Below, piece after piece: positions 6,721 to 14,613 of a DNA stretch of 24,179 bases. How positions within the stretch are numbered: position 1 is the stretch's first letter; each line of letters begins with the position of its first letter. Made by a program: the position numbers and the translations under genes. The DNA lies in the NCBI GenBank assembly GCA_964596775.1, contig CAZQVN010000056.1:1-24179 (forward strand), given 5' to 3'. The stretch comes from CAZQVN01 sp964596775 (GTDB taxonomy: Bacteria > Eisenbacteria > RBG-16-71-46 > JABDJR01 > JAWXBZ01). Under the pieces are notes generated by a model, which saw only the letters and a list, made by a program, of their open reading frames with translations, made no database searches and had not been told where the DNA came from.

Positions 6721-8378
6721 GACGGCGCCCCCCCTTCGGTTTTCAGACCCGGCAGCGTCACGGTGACCGTCGTGCCGCGGCCGGGCGCGCTGTCGAACCG
6801 CATGCTGCCCCCCATCTCCCAGACGAGCGAGCGGCAGATGGACAGGCCGAGGCCGCTTCCGCCCGACTTCGTGGTGTAGAACGCCTCCTGGATCTGGACG
6901 AGCTGCTCCGGCGTCATGCCGACCCCGGTGTCGCGGATGACGAGGCGCACGCCGCCGCCCGCGGCCTCGGCGGCGATCGCCAGCACGCCGCCGTCGGGCA
7001 TGGCGTCGCGCGCGTTCGTCACCAGGTTCAGCGTGATCTGCTCGATGTTGTTCTGGCTCCCCGAGAGTGCCGGGAGCCCCTCGGGCACCTCCATCTCCAG
7101 GCGGATGGCCCGGCGTTCGAGGCTGTCCCGGAGGATGGCCAGCGTGCCGTCGATGGCCCGCCGGAGGTCGCCGTGGCCCGTTTCGCGCACGCGGCCGCGG
7201 GCGAACGCCACCATGCCCCCGAAGATCCGCCGGCACACCTGGAGCGACTTGTGGATCTGTTCCAGGTCGTCCCGGAACACGGACGGATCGGCGCCCCCGC
7301 TCCGGATGTCGGCCTGCATCTGCTGGACGATCGGCAGGACGGCGCCGAGCGCGTTGTTCACGTCGTGCGAGACACCGCGGGCCAGGTCGGCCATCGCGTG
7401 CTTCTTCTCGGCGTCGAGCATCCGCGAGTGCAGCGACTCCGCCCGCTGCGAGTTCTGGATCGCGATCGCCGCCTGCGAGCGGAACCGTTCCACGAGTTCC
7501 AGGTCGTAGGGGCCGAACTGCCCCGGGTGGCGCGCCGCGATCTTCAGGACCCCGAACACGCCGCCGCGCCCGGCCAGCGGCGCCGCGATCATCGCCCCCT
7601 CGCAGAGGCCGTCCGTGTTGTAGTCGAGCCACTCGGCCACGCAGCCCACCGGGCGCCCCGTCCACTCCGCCCACCCGTCCGGCCGCCGGTCGAATCCGTG
7701 CACGTCGTCGGCGGCCATGATCCCCCGGACCGCATCCGAAGCCGGGAGCTCCAGGCCGATCCGGTCGCTCTTCAGCTTGTCCCAGGCGATCTGCTCGGCC
7801 ACGAGCCGGAAGTGACCCTCGCCGTTGTCGCGGATCAGGATCGCCGACGAGTGATCGTAGCGGGTCAGCGTGCGCAGCCCGTCGAGGATCTGGTAGAAGA
7901 GGTCGACCGGGCGCAGGCGCTCCATGATCTTGCGGTCGATCCGGTCGCGCACGTCGACCATCCGCTCGCGGTCCATGTGCAGGATCGACTCCGCGATGAG
8001 CTCGCCGAGGCGCTGGGCATAGTCGCGGTCGGTGCGGTCGAACGGCTGGGCCGGCCGGCGGAACCCGATGATCCCCCACGGCCGGCTCCAGCGCCGGACC
8101 GGCACGAGCAGGATCCCCTCCGGCACCTCCGGCCGCTCGACGCGTGCGAACCGGGTGAGGAGTTCGAGGTCGAAGTCCGTTCTCTTCGGATAGGCATGGA
8201 GAACGGTCACCCGTTCCTCTCCGGCGCGCAGGACGGCCGTCACCCCGGCGGGCGCCCCGAACACATCGCCGACGGCCCGCAGGGCGTAGCGCAGCGCCTT
8301 TCGCGGGTCGCGCATCGGCGCGAGCGAGGCGCGTATCGTGTCGAGCGACCTGTAGAACGCAAGCTCGCGATCCCTCAT
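6717..8378 (-). CDS. Double-GAF sensor histidine kinase
   Basis: The 553-residue protein has no transmembrane segment, so it should sense a cytosolic signal. Two GAF-like domains occupy about 18-135 and 155-312. A dimerisation/phosphoacceptor helix follows with His338 in LARGVSHDVNNALG, then a HATPase domain: N box NIEQITLNLVTNARDAM (444-460), G1 DTGVGM (483-488), F/G2 FYTTKSGGSGLGL (500-512). The asparagine-rich H box with HDVNN is typical of NtrB/HPK4-like kinases. The ATG overlaps the sbcC stop by 4 nt (ATGA), and its own stop overlaps the receiver-phosphatase start, so sensor and output are made with the repair proteins. The signal is unknown. Confidence 0.92.
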   Translation of the reverse strand: MRDRELAFYRSLDTIRASLAPMRDPRKALRYALRAVGDVFGAPAGVTAVLRAGEERVTVLHAYPKRTDFDLELLTRFARVERPEVPEGILLVPVRRWSRPWGIIGFRRPAQPFDRTDRDYAQRLGELIAESILHMDRERMVDVRDRIDRKIMERLRPVDLFYQILDGLRTLTRYDHSSAILIRDNGEGHFRLVAEQIAWDKLKSDRIGLELPASDAVRGIMAADDVHGFDRRPDGWAEWTGRPVGCVAEWLDYNTDGLCEGAMIAAPLAGRGGVFGVLKIAARHPGQFGPYDLELVERFRSQAAIAIQNSQRAESLHSRMLDAEKKHAMADLARGVSHDVNNALGAVLPIVQQMQADIRSGGADPSVFRDDLEQIHKSLQVCRRIFGGMVAFARGRVRETGHGDLRRAIDGTLAILRDSLERRAIRLEMEVPEGLPALSGSQNNIEQITLNLVTNARDAMPDGGVLAIAAEAAGGGVRLVIRDTGVGMTPEQLVQIQEAFYTTKSGGSGLGLSICRSLVWEMGGSMRFDSAPGRGTTVTVTLPGLKTEGGAPS

Positions 8379-11374
8379 GACAGCAGTCCCGCCTCGATCT
8401 CGCGGTCCACGACTTCGTCCCGCTCCGCCCCGGTCACCCAGCGGGCCGTGCTCCCCGCGGGGGCCTTCGTGACGTAGAGGACGCGATCGATCCGCTCGGC
8501 CACCGCCTTCAGGTGGGAGACGACGGCCACGAGCCGCCCGTCCACGGCCCGGCTTTCCAGCGCGCCGAGCGCCTCGTCCAGCGCGTTCGCGTCGAGCGCG
8601 CCGAACCCCTCGTCGAGGAACAGCGCGTCGAGCCGGCCGCCGGCGCGCCCGGCGATCTCCACGAGAGCCAGGGCCAGCGCGAGACTGGCCAGGAAGCTCT
8701 CGCCGCCGGACAGCGTCTTCGTGGAGCGGGGCTGGCCGGTTTCCAGGTCCACGACCTGGAAGTCGCCGGCAAAGCCGTACCGCCCCCCGGTCATGCCGTC
8801 GAGAATCGCGGTGGCCACGCCGAGCAGTTCCTTCTGCCGCCGCTCGATGACGTGGGCCGTGAACTTGCCGTCGGCGAGCGCCGCCGCGAGTTCGGACACG
8901 GCGGCCCGGAACGCGCGGCCCCGGCTCAGGAGTCGATCCAGCTCCCTGGCCGGCTCGATCTGTTTCCGCGCCGCTTCCGCGTCCCGCTCCGCGGTCTGCA
9001 GCGTCGAGCGGATCGAGATCCGTTCCGCTTCCAGCTCTTCCGCCGTATCCAGTCCGACCGCGTCGAGCGCCGCGGCGGCCGCCGCCTCCGCCTCGCGGAT
9101 CGTTGCGCGCTCCCCCTCCAGTCGCTCCTCGAGCCGGCCGAGGAGATCGCGGCGAAGCGACTCCAGCCGTTCGGCCCGCCGCGCCTGCTGCTCGAGGTCG
9201 GCCTCCTCGCCGGCGGGCACGGGCTTATCTCCCAGCGCCTTCGCGGCATCGCCGACCCGCTGCTGCAGGTGACCGAGTTCCCGCTCGATCGCGCGGAGCG
9301 GTGTTTCCACGGTCTTCGCCCATTCCGCGCGGGCATCCGCGTCCTGGCGACCCAGCCCCTGGGCCGTGTCGCGAAGCGTTTCGAGCCGCGCGGTTTCGGC
9401 GGCCAGCTTCATCTGCTCCCCGCGGAGCTTTTCCAGGGCTTCCCCGCGGCCGGACAGGGCCGTCCTTTTCGTCAGGCCGAGGCTCTTCGGCAGTGCGACG
9501 AGCGCGGCAATGCTTGCGGCCTCGGAGGCGTCCAGTTCCCCGATCTCCCGTTCCCGTCGTTCCTGCCGCTCGGCGAGCGCCTTGCGCCGCGGTTCCAGAC
9601 CGGCCCGGGATTCGAGACAGGCGTCGCGCGCTTTCCCCGCCCGCGCTGCCGCGTCGGCCATCTCTTTCCGGGCCCGATCGCGGGCGCCTTCCAGGCCACG
9701 AATCAACGCATCGGTGAGATCTCCGGTCTTCGCCTCGGGCACGAGTGCGGCCAGCGCCTTCCGGCACGCTTCCAGCTCGCGGGACCGCTCCGCCTCCTCC
9801 GCTTCCGCCGTCTTCAACGCCGCTTCCGCCATCGACTGCTCCGCCCGGGCCTGTGCCGCCACCTCCAGCGCCTTTGCCGCCGTCTTTGCCGCCCGGTCCA
9901 GCGCCGTCCGTGCCTTCGCCTCCCCGGTGACCTTCGGCGGCCGGAATCCCTTCGGGAGCGGGCGATCGCAGACCGGACAGTCTTCCCCCGCCTCGAGCCC
10001 CTCCGCGGCGTGCGCCGCGGCATGACGGCGGAGCAGTTCCGCGAGCGCCGCCTCCGCCGCGTCGCGGTCGCGGGCCGCGGCATCGGAGGCGGCCGCGGCA
10101 GTCTGCGCGGCGTCGACCGCCGCGGCCAGCCCCTTCTTCCGCGCCGCGGCGTCGGCCCTTGCGGCCTGCACGGCCGACGCGGCACTCAGGGCCTTGTCGA
10201 GCCGTCCGCGCGCCGTTTCCGCCGCCTGTTCCGCGTCCTTCGCGGCGGTCTCGAGCTGCGACGCCCTGTCCGCTTCCGCGGCGGCCGTCTTCTCCAGCGT
10301 CTTCAGGCCCGCTTCGAGTTTCGCGAGGGCGGCGCGCTCGGCGTTCAGGACCGCTTCCTCCTCGTCCAGCCGCCGCCGCGTTGCCGCGGCGCTCTCCTGC
10401 TCGCGGTCCACGCGATCGAGAACGGCGGCCGCCTCGGCCAGGGCCAGCGGACCTTCCCCCTTTTTCTCGAGCGCCGCGAGAGCCGCCTTGAGCGAGACGA
10501 TCTTCGCGTCCAGTTCCGCCCGCTGCTTCTCGATCGACAGCATCCGTTTCTGAAGCTCCGCGGCGCGGGGCAGGAGCGCCCGCATCCGCTCCGCGGTTCC
10601 GGATGGCGCCTCGTCGAGCGCGTTGCGGGGGCCGGCCAGCGCCGCGGTCGTCGTCTCGGCGTCGCGCACGGCCGCGCGGGTCTTCGCGAGCACCGCGGCG
10701 GCCGCGTCCAGGGCCTTTTCCGCCTTCGCGGCCTCGTCGGCCTCGGCCTTCCGCGCCTTCGCCTCCGCGGCCGGATCGTCGAGGAGCTTCGCCCGCGCGA
10801 TGTCCCGGTCGCGGAGCGCCGCGTCGAGACGGGCCAGGGCGCCCTGCGCCTCCCCGCGCGCCGTCTCCACGATGTCGAGACGGAAGATCCCCTTGAGTAT
10901 GTCGACCCGCTCCCCCCGCTTGGCCTGGAGCAGGCTCTGGAACCGCCCCTGCGGCAGGATCACCGCGGACAGGAACGCATCGTAGGTGAGCCCGACGAGA
11001 CGATGGACTTCCGTGCGGACGCCGTCCACGCCGTCGATCTCCGGCCGCGCCGGGTCGCTCAGGCACCTGAGCCGGTGGACGGCCGGCGGATAGTTCGTGC
11101 GCGACGTGGCCCGCGTGATCTCGTAGCGGTCGCCGTCGGCCTCGAACTCGAGAACGACCTTCATCACGGTGGCCCCGTCGGCGATCAGTTCGCGCACGTC
11201 CTTGCCGCTCCAGGTGGACGCGTTGTAGAGCGCGTAGGTCAACCCCTCGAGGATCGAGGATTTTCCCGAACCGGTGTCGCCGACGACGGCCACGAGGCCG
11301 GCGCCGGTGAAGTCGATCGTCACCGGCGACCGGTAGCTGCGCAGGCCGTGGAGGTGGAGGGTGACGGGTCTCAC
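8375..11374 (-). CDS. sbcC: SbcC/Rad50-type SMC ATPase of the Mre11-Rad50 complex
   Basis: The 999-residue protein tethers DNA ends and drives the SbcD nuclease with ATP. The Walker A is GDTGSGKS (32-39), in a typical Rad50 N-terminal lobe with ILPQGRFQSLLQAKRGER. Two long Ala/Glu/Lys/Arg-rich coiled-coil arms flank a zinc hook DCPVCDRPLP, with Cys466 and Cys469 close to the midpoint. The C-terminal lobe has the ABC signature TLSGGESFLASLALALAL, Walker B LDALFLDEGFGALD and the switch His in VVSHL. The length is close to E. coli SbcC (about 1050). The GTG start at 11374 overlaps the sbcD stop (GTGA) and has no good independent Shine-Dalgarno sequence, so translation probably depends on coupling. 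Confidence 0.96.
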   Translation of the reverse strand: MRPVTLHLHGLRSYRSPVTIDFTGAGLVAVVGDTGSGKSSILEGLTYALYNASTWSGKDVRELIADGATVMKVVLEFEADGDRYEITRATSRTNYPPAVHRLRCLSDPARPEIDGVDGVRTEVHRLVGLTYDAFLSAVILPQGRFQSLLQAKRGERVDILKGIFRLDIVETARGEAQGALARLDAALRDRDIARAKLLDDPAAEAKARKAEADEAAKAEKALDAAAAVLAKTRAAVRDAETTTAALAGPRNALDEAPSGTAERMRALLPRAAELQKRMLSIEKQRAELDAKIVSLKAALAALEKKGEGPLALAEAAAVLDRVDREQESAAATRRRLDEEEAVLNAERAALAKLEAGLKTLEKTAAAEADRASQLETAAKDAEQAAETARGRLDKALSAASAVQAARADAAARKKGLAAAVDAAQTAAAASDAAARDRDAAEAALAELLRRHAAAHAAEGLEAGEDCPVCDRPLPKGFRPPKVTGEAKARTALDRAAKTAAKALEVAAQARAEQSMAEAALKTAEAEEAERSRELEACRKALAALVPEAKTGDLTDALIRGLEGARDRARKEMADAAARAGKARDACLESRAGLEPRRKALAERQERREREIGELDASEAASIAALVALPKSLGLTKRTALSGRGEALEKLRGEQMKLAAETARLETLRDTAQGLGRQDADARAEWAKTVETPLRAIERELGHLQQRVGDAAKALGDKPVPAGEEADLEQQARRAERLESLRRDLLGRLEERLEGERATIREAEAAAAAALDAVGLDTAEELEAERISIRSTLQTAERDAEAARKQIEPARELDRLLSRGRAFRAAVSELAAALADGKFTAHVIERRQKELLGVATAILDGMTGGRYGFAGDFQVVDLETGQPRSTKTLSGGESFLASLALALALVEIAGRAGGRLDALFLDEGFGALDANALDEALGALESRAVDGRLVAVVSHLKAVAERIDRVLYVTKAPAGSTARWVTGAERDEVVDREIEAGLLS

Positions 11375-12696
11375 GGAGCCGGGTCCGCCTCGGAATCGAG
11401 GATGAGGGAGATCTGGTCCGCGTCGTCGGCGGCGGTGCCGGCTCGCGGTGCGGGGGCGCCGCCGGGATCCGGCAGCGCACGACCGGCCGGCGACAGGGCG
11501 TCGATCTCCGGGAACGCACACGGCTCGCCGGCTTCCGCCGCGCCCATCACCCGTTCGAACAGGGCCAGCACGTCGTCGGCCACCGCTTCCTTCGGCGGCT
11601 TGAGGCCGAGGTACTCCCGGAACAGCTCGATGAACGTCCGCTCCTCCTCCGACCGTCCTGTGTCGGTCACCACCGTCAGGCGCCGCGCCGCGCAGTCCTC
11701 GGACACGGACAGCAGCACGGCCTCCGGCAGCAGGCCCGTCACCCGGTCGACAAGGTCTTCGACCGGGTCGTCCGAGTGCACGGTGACGAGGCAGAGGGCC
11801 GTGCCGACGGCGGCGGCCTGGCGCTCGATCTCGTCCAGCGTGCCCTCGATCTTCTTCAGCGGCCGGCCGCCGGAAAGGCGGTGCGGCGTGATCTTCGCGG
11901 GACGGCCGGGCGCCGCCTCGACGATCACCACTTCCTTGTCCTCCCCCTCCTCGCCGAAGTCGAGCGGGATCGGCGATCCGGCATAACGGCCCGGCACGGT
12001 GCCGGGCAGTTCCTGCGGCCGGTGGATGTGGCCGTACGCGGCGTACGACACGGCCGGGAGGCCGCCGACCCGCGTGGCGTAGCTGTCGGTCACGTGGATC
12101 TGGCGCTCGCTTTTCGAGAAGCGCGCGCCGGTCACGTGGAGATGCGCGGCCATGAGCAGGACATGGCGTTCCGGATCGTAGCCCTCGGCCAGGCCGTCGC
12201 TCATGGCGTCGAGGATCGACTGGACGCCGTCGGCGTAGCCGGCCATCCAGAGTTCCGGATCGGTGAAGTGTTCGATGAGCCGGTTCTGGTGGATGAACGG
12301 GACGGGGGCGAGGCGGATTTCCTCGCCGGCGCCGCCGGCGAACGTGAGGATTCCGCCCGCTTCCGGCGGCCGGCACTTGTCGATGAAGTGCAGGCGGCTG
12401 TCCGGCCCGAGGAGCGACGCCATCACCCGGAACAGTTCCGGAGAATCGTGGTTGCCGCAGAGGACGACGGTCGGCGCGACGGCCGCGAGTTCCCGGAGAA
12501 CCCCGAGGCCGAACTGGAGATCGGAGTAGGCCGGCCGGATGCCGTCCCAGACATCGCCGGCATGGAGGATAAGGTCGGGTTTCTCGGAGCGCGCGAGATC
12601 CGTGATCTCGCGCAACACCGCCGCGTGATCCGCGGCCCGGCTCCGGTTGTAGGTGAGCCGCCCGATGTGCCAGTCGGCGGTATGCAGGAGTTTCAT
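11371..12696 (-). CDS. sbcD: SbcD/Mre11-type double-strand-break nuclease
   Basis: The 441-residue metallophosphoesterase is the nuclease subunit partnered with SbcC, cleaving DNA ends, hairpins and protein-blocked ends. All Mre11 motifs are present: TADWHIG (Asp8, His10), HAGDVWD (Asp48), CGNHDS (Asn82, His83), AAHLH (His184) and YGHIH (His222, His224). A capping domain and an acidic, Pro/Ala-rich C-terminal tail (about 375-441) follow; the tail probably includes the Rad50-binding helix. ATG 12696 sits in an ATGA overlap with a 22-codon ORF coming from herA, and no clear Shine-Dalgarno precedes it. Confidence 0.95.
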   Translation of the reverse strand: MKLLHTADWHIGRLTYNRSRAADHAAVLREITDLARSEKPDLILHAGDVWDGIRPAYSDLQFGLGVLRELAAVAPTVVLCGNHDSPELFRVMASLLGPDSRLHFIDKCRPPEAGGILTFAGGAGEEIRLAPVPFIHQNRLIEHFTDPELWMAGYADGVQSILDAMSDGLAEGYDPERHVLLMAAHLHVTGARFSKSERQIHVTDSYATRVGGLPAVSYAAYGHIHRPQELPGTVPGRYAGSPIPLDFGEEGEDKEVVIVEAAPGRPAKITPHRLSGGRPLKKIEGTLDEIERQAAAVGTALCLVTVHSDDPVEDLVDRVTGLLPEAVLLSVSEDCAARRLTVVTDTGRSEEERTFIELFREYLGLKPPKEAVADDVLALFERVMGAAEAGEPCAFPEIDALSPAGRALPDPGGAPAPRAGTAADDADQISLILDSEADPAP

Positions 12697-12761
12697 CGCC
12701 GGATTCCGCGGCCGGGCGCCGCCCGCACGGTCGCTCCGCTTCCGGTGTCGGGTCGCTTCAT
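12693..12761 (-). CDS. 22-codon bridging ORF between herA and sbcD
   Basis: The ORF encodes MKRPDTGSGATVRAAPGRG followed by IRR and a stop. Its ATG shares bases with the herA stop (TGATG), and its stop shares bases with the sbcD ATG (ATGA). It therefore carries ribosomes across the 64-base gap between the two main genes. The peptide is basic and Gly/Ala-rich, with no family I recognise; the likeliest role is translational coupling. Both overlaps are directly visible, but translation is inference. Confidence 0.45.
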   Translation of the reverse strand: MKRPDTGSGATVRAAPGRGIRR

Positions 12762-14560
12762 CACAGTTTCCCGAACGCCTTCCGGGCCGCTTCCTTCCGT
12801 TCCTCCCGGCTTCCCCCCGCGCCCTCGGCCACGTTCGTGGCGAACGCCGGGAACGGGAAGCGCAGCGGGATCGGTGCCGGTATCAGCGGCTGGTCGAACA
12901 CCATCGTCCCGGGGAGGAACCGGCTCGCGCGTTCGCGCAGTTCGGCGGACAGGAACCGGTAGGACTCCGACTCTCCGGCGTCGAGCCGTCCGGCGATCTT
13001 GAGCGACGCGTTGCGGACGATCGCCGGCTCCACGTCGCCGGCCGACTGCTGGGCGCCGATCAGGAGGACACCGAGACTCCGCCCGCGCGCGGCGATGTCC
13101 ACGAGCAGCTCCTTGATCGGGCTCGAGCCCTGCTTCGGGGCGTACTTGTTCAGCTCGTCGAGGACGATGAACCGCAGCGGCTCGCGCCCCTGCCCCTGCT
13201 TTTCCTCGAATATCCTCGAAAGAATCGCTCCGACCACGAAGCGCTGGGCGTCGTCGTGCAGGGCGTGGATGTCGACGACGGTCACCGGTTCCTCGAGCGC
13301 GGCCGGTTGCGCTCCTGCCGCGACCAGGTGGCCGAGGCGCGGGGTTTGCGCGTAGAGGCGACGGAGGAACGCCCCCGCGGTGCCCGCCTGGACGCGACCC
13401 GTCCAGGCCGTGTCCTCGGTGCCTTCCTCCTCGGGCGCGAGCTTCTGCGTGAGGAAGTCGACGAGGTCGGAAAATTCCCGGAACACGTGACCTTCGCCCG
13501 CCTTCCGTGCGTTCCGGCGCTCCTGCACCACCTTGTCGAAGTTGAACGAGGTTCCCTCCGGGGGCGCGGCGAGAACCACGCATCCCGGCTCCCCCTCCAG
13601 CGGAAACGCGTGACGGGCCAGCTGGACCCGGACGCGCTGCTCGACGAACGAAATCTGGTTCCGCGTGTCGTCCGCGTCGGCGAAGCAGAACCGGAGCAGG
13701 CCGCCCCGGATGAACGCGTCGGGGCTCCAGCCGAACGGTTTCACGTCGGTGGCGGTGCGCGACGTGACGTCGGTGGCCACCGCGCCCGGCTTGCTCGCCG
13801 CGGAACGCGGCGCGTAGAGACGCACGCGTTCGAACCGGCCGGGCGTGTCCACGCCGAGACCGGCCCACTGGCGGGCGGCGTGCTCCCTGCCGGCATAGGC
13901 GGAATTCGGCCTGTCGATGTGGAGGAGGTCCTCCCCCTTCACGTTGAACACGATGGAGCGCGTGTTGGCGGCGTGACGGCCGAGCAGGGCCCGGCCGTGA
14001 TGCGTTTCGAACAGCATGTAGAGAAGGAACAGCGCGTAGCTCGTTTTCGTGGCCACCCCGGAGATCCCGGAAATCGAGACGTGCCCCCCCTTTTCGCCGT
14101 TCATGAACGCGAAGTCGGCGTAGACCGGTTCGTCCGTCTGGTCCACCCCCACCGCCAGCGGTGCGGCCATCTGGTCGATGAACAGGGCATGGTGACGGTG
14201 CGCGCCGGTGGCCCGCTCCACGACCGCACCGGGAAGCGGCGGCAGCCACAGCTCCGGCACGGTGCGGAGGATCTGCACCTCGACCCGTCGCGAGGTGACG
14301 CCCGGCATCGTCCGGTCCCGGGCGATCCGCTGCGTGTCGCTGGACAGCTCGGCCCCCTCGATGCGACCGGTGCCCATCACCACGATGCCGTAGTGGGTCA
14401 GCGTGCGCCCGTCCGGGAGCGTCTGGGTGGTGGCGACGAGTTCGTCGAGCTGGCACACCGCGTCGTCCGCCAGGACGACGTGAAATCTCAGCGTGGAGGC
14501 GTCGACGGAACCGTCGACCAGCCCGAGCGCGGCGGAACCGCGCGAGCGATCTTCGTTCAC
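12761..14560 (-). CDS. herA: HerA/DUF87-type ATP-driven DNA translocase
   Basis: The 599-residue protein resembles HerA hexameric helicases that pair with NurA in end resection. A HAS-barrel-like N-terminal region (about 10-115) precedes the ATPase core. The P-loop is atypical: SGISGVATKTS (164-174, Lys172), one residue longer than GxxGxGKT and lacking the last glycine. Walker B is clear, LRFIVLDELNKYAP (Asp468, Glu469), followed by AARGRSLGVLLIGAQQS with candidate arginine fingers (Arg492, Arg494) and a sensor Gln. I chose GTG 14560 because GGAGG lies six bases upstream; an in-frame ATG at 14581 has no comparable site. It lies between nurA and sbcD. The HerA assignment rests on these motifs and the neighbours; DUF87 ATPase is the safe family name. 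Confidence 0.85.
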   Translation of the reverse strand: MNEDRSRGSAALGLVDGSVDASTLRFHVVLADDAVCQLDELVATTQTLPDGRTLTHYGIVVMGTGRIEGAELSSDTQRIARDRTMPGVTSRRVEVQILRTVPELWLPPLPGAVVERATGAHRHHALFIDQMAAPLAVGVDQTDEPVYADFAFMNGEKGGHVSISGISGVATKTSYALFLLYMLFETHHGRALLGRHAANTRSIVFNVKGEDLLHIDRPNSAYAGREHAARQWAGLGVDTPGRFERVRLYAPRSAASKPGAVATDVTSRTATDVKPFGWSPDAFIRGGLLRFCFADADDTRNQISFVEQRVRVQLARHAFPLEGEPGCVVLAAPPEGTSFNFDKVVQERRNARKAGEGHVFREFSDLVDFLTQKLAPEEEGTEDTAWTGRVQAGTAGAFLRRLYAQTPRLGHLVAAGAQPAALEEPVTVVDIHALHDDAQRFVVGAILSRIFEEKQGQGREPLRFIVLDELNKYAPKQGSSPIKELLVDIAARGRSLGVLLIGAQQSAGDVEPAIVRNASLKIAGRLDAGESESYRFLSAELRERASRFLPGTMVFDQPLIPAPIPLRFPFPAFATNVAEGAGGSREERKEAARKAFGKL

Positions 14561-14613
14561 CGGGCACCTCCGGTTCCGCAAGGACTCCGCATGCGTCGAA
14601 TGCCGTTCCCCAT
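14557..14613 (-). CDS. 18-codon bridging ORF between nurA and herA
   Basis: The peptide is MGNGIRRMRSPCGTGGAR. Its ATG overlaps the nurA stop (TGATG) and its TGA overlaps the herA GTG (GTGA), the same arrangement as the ORF between herA and sbcD. It contains the herA Shine-Dalgarno sequence in its last third, so ribosomes finishing this ORF would unload directly at the herA start. No homology is recognisable, and translation is inferred. Confidence 0.45.
   Translation of the reverse strand: MGNGIRRMRSPCGTGGAR

Noticed and set aside
8513..11986. 1157-codon plus-strand open frame opposite sbcC and sbcD
   Set aside because: Its composition mirrors the coiled-coil codons of sbcC; no ribosome binding site or family similarity, while sbcC and sbcD have all expected motifs.
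12693..14567. 624-codon alternative frame overlapping herA on the same strand
   Set aside because: The HerA frame has Walker B, arginine-finger and P-loop-like motifs; the alternative is Arg/Gly/Pro-rich. Only its last 23 codons, after the herA stop, were kept as a bridging ORF.
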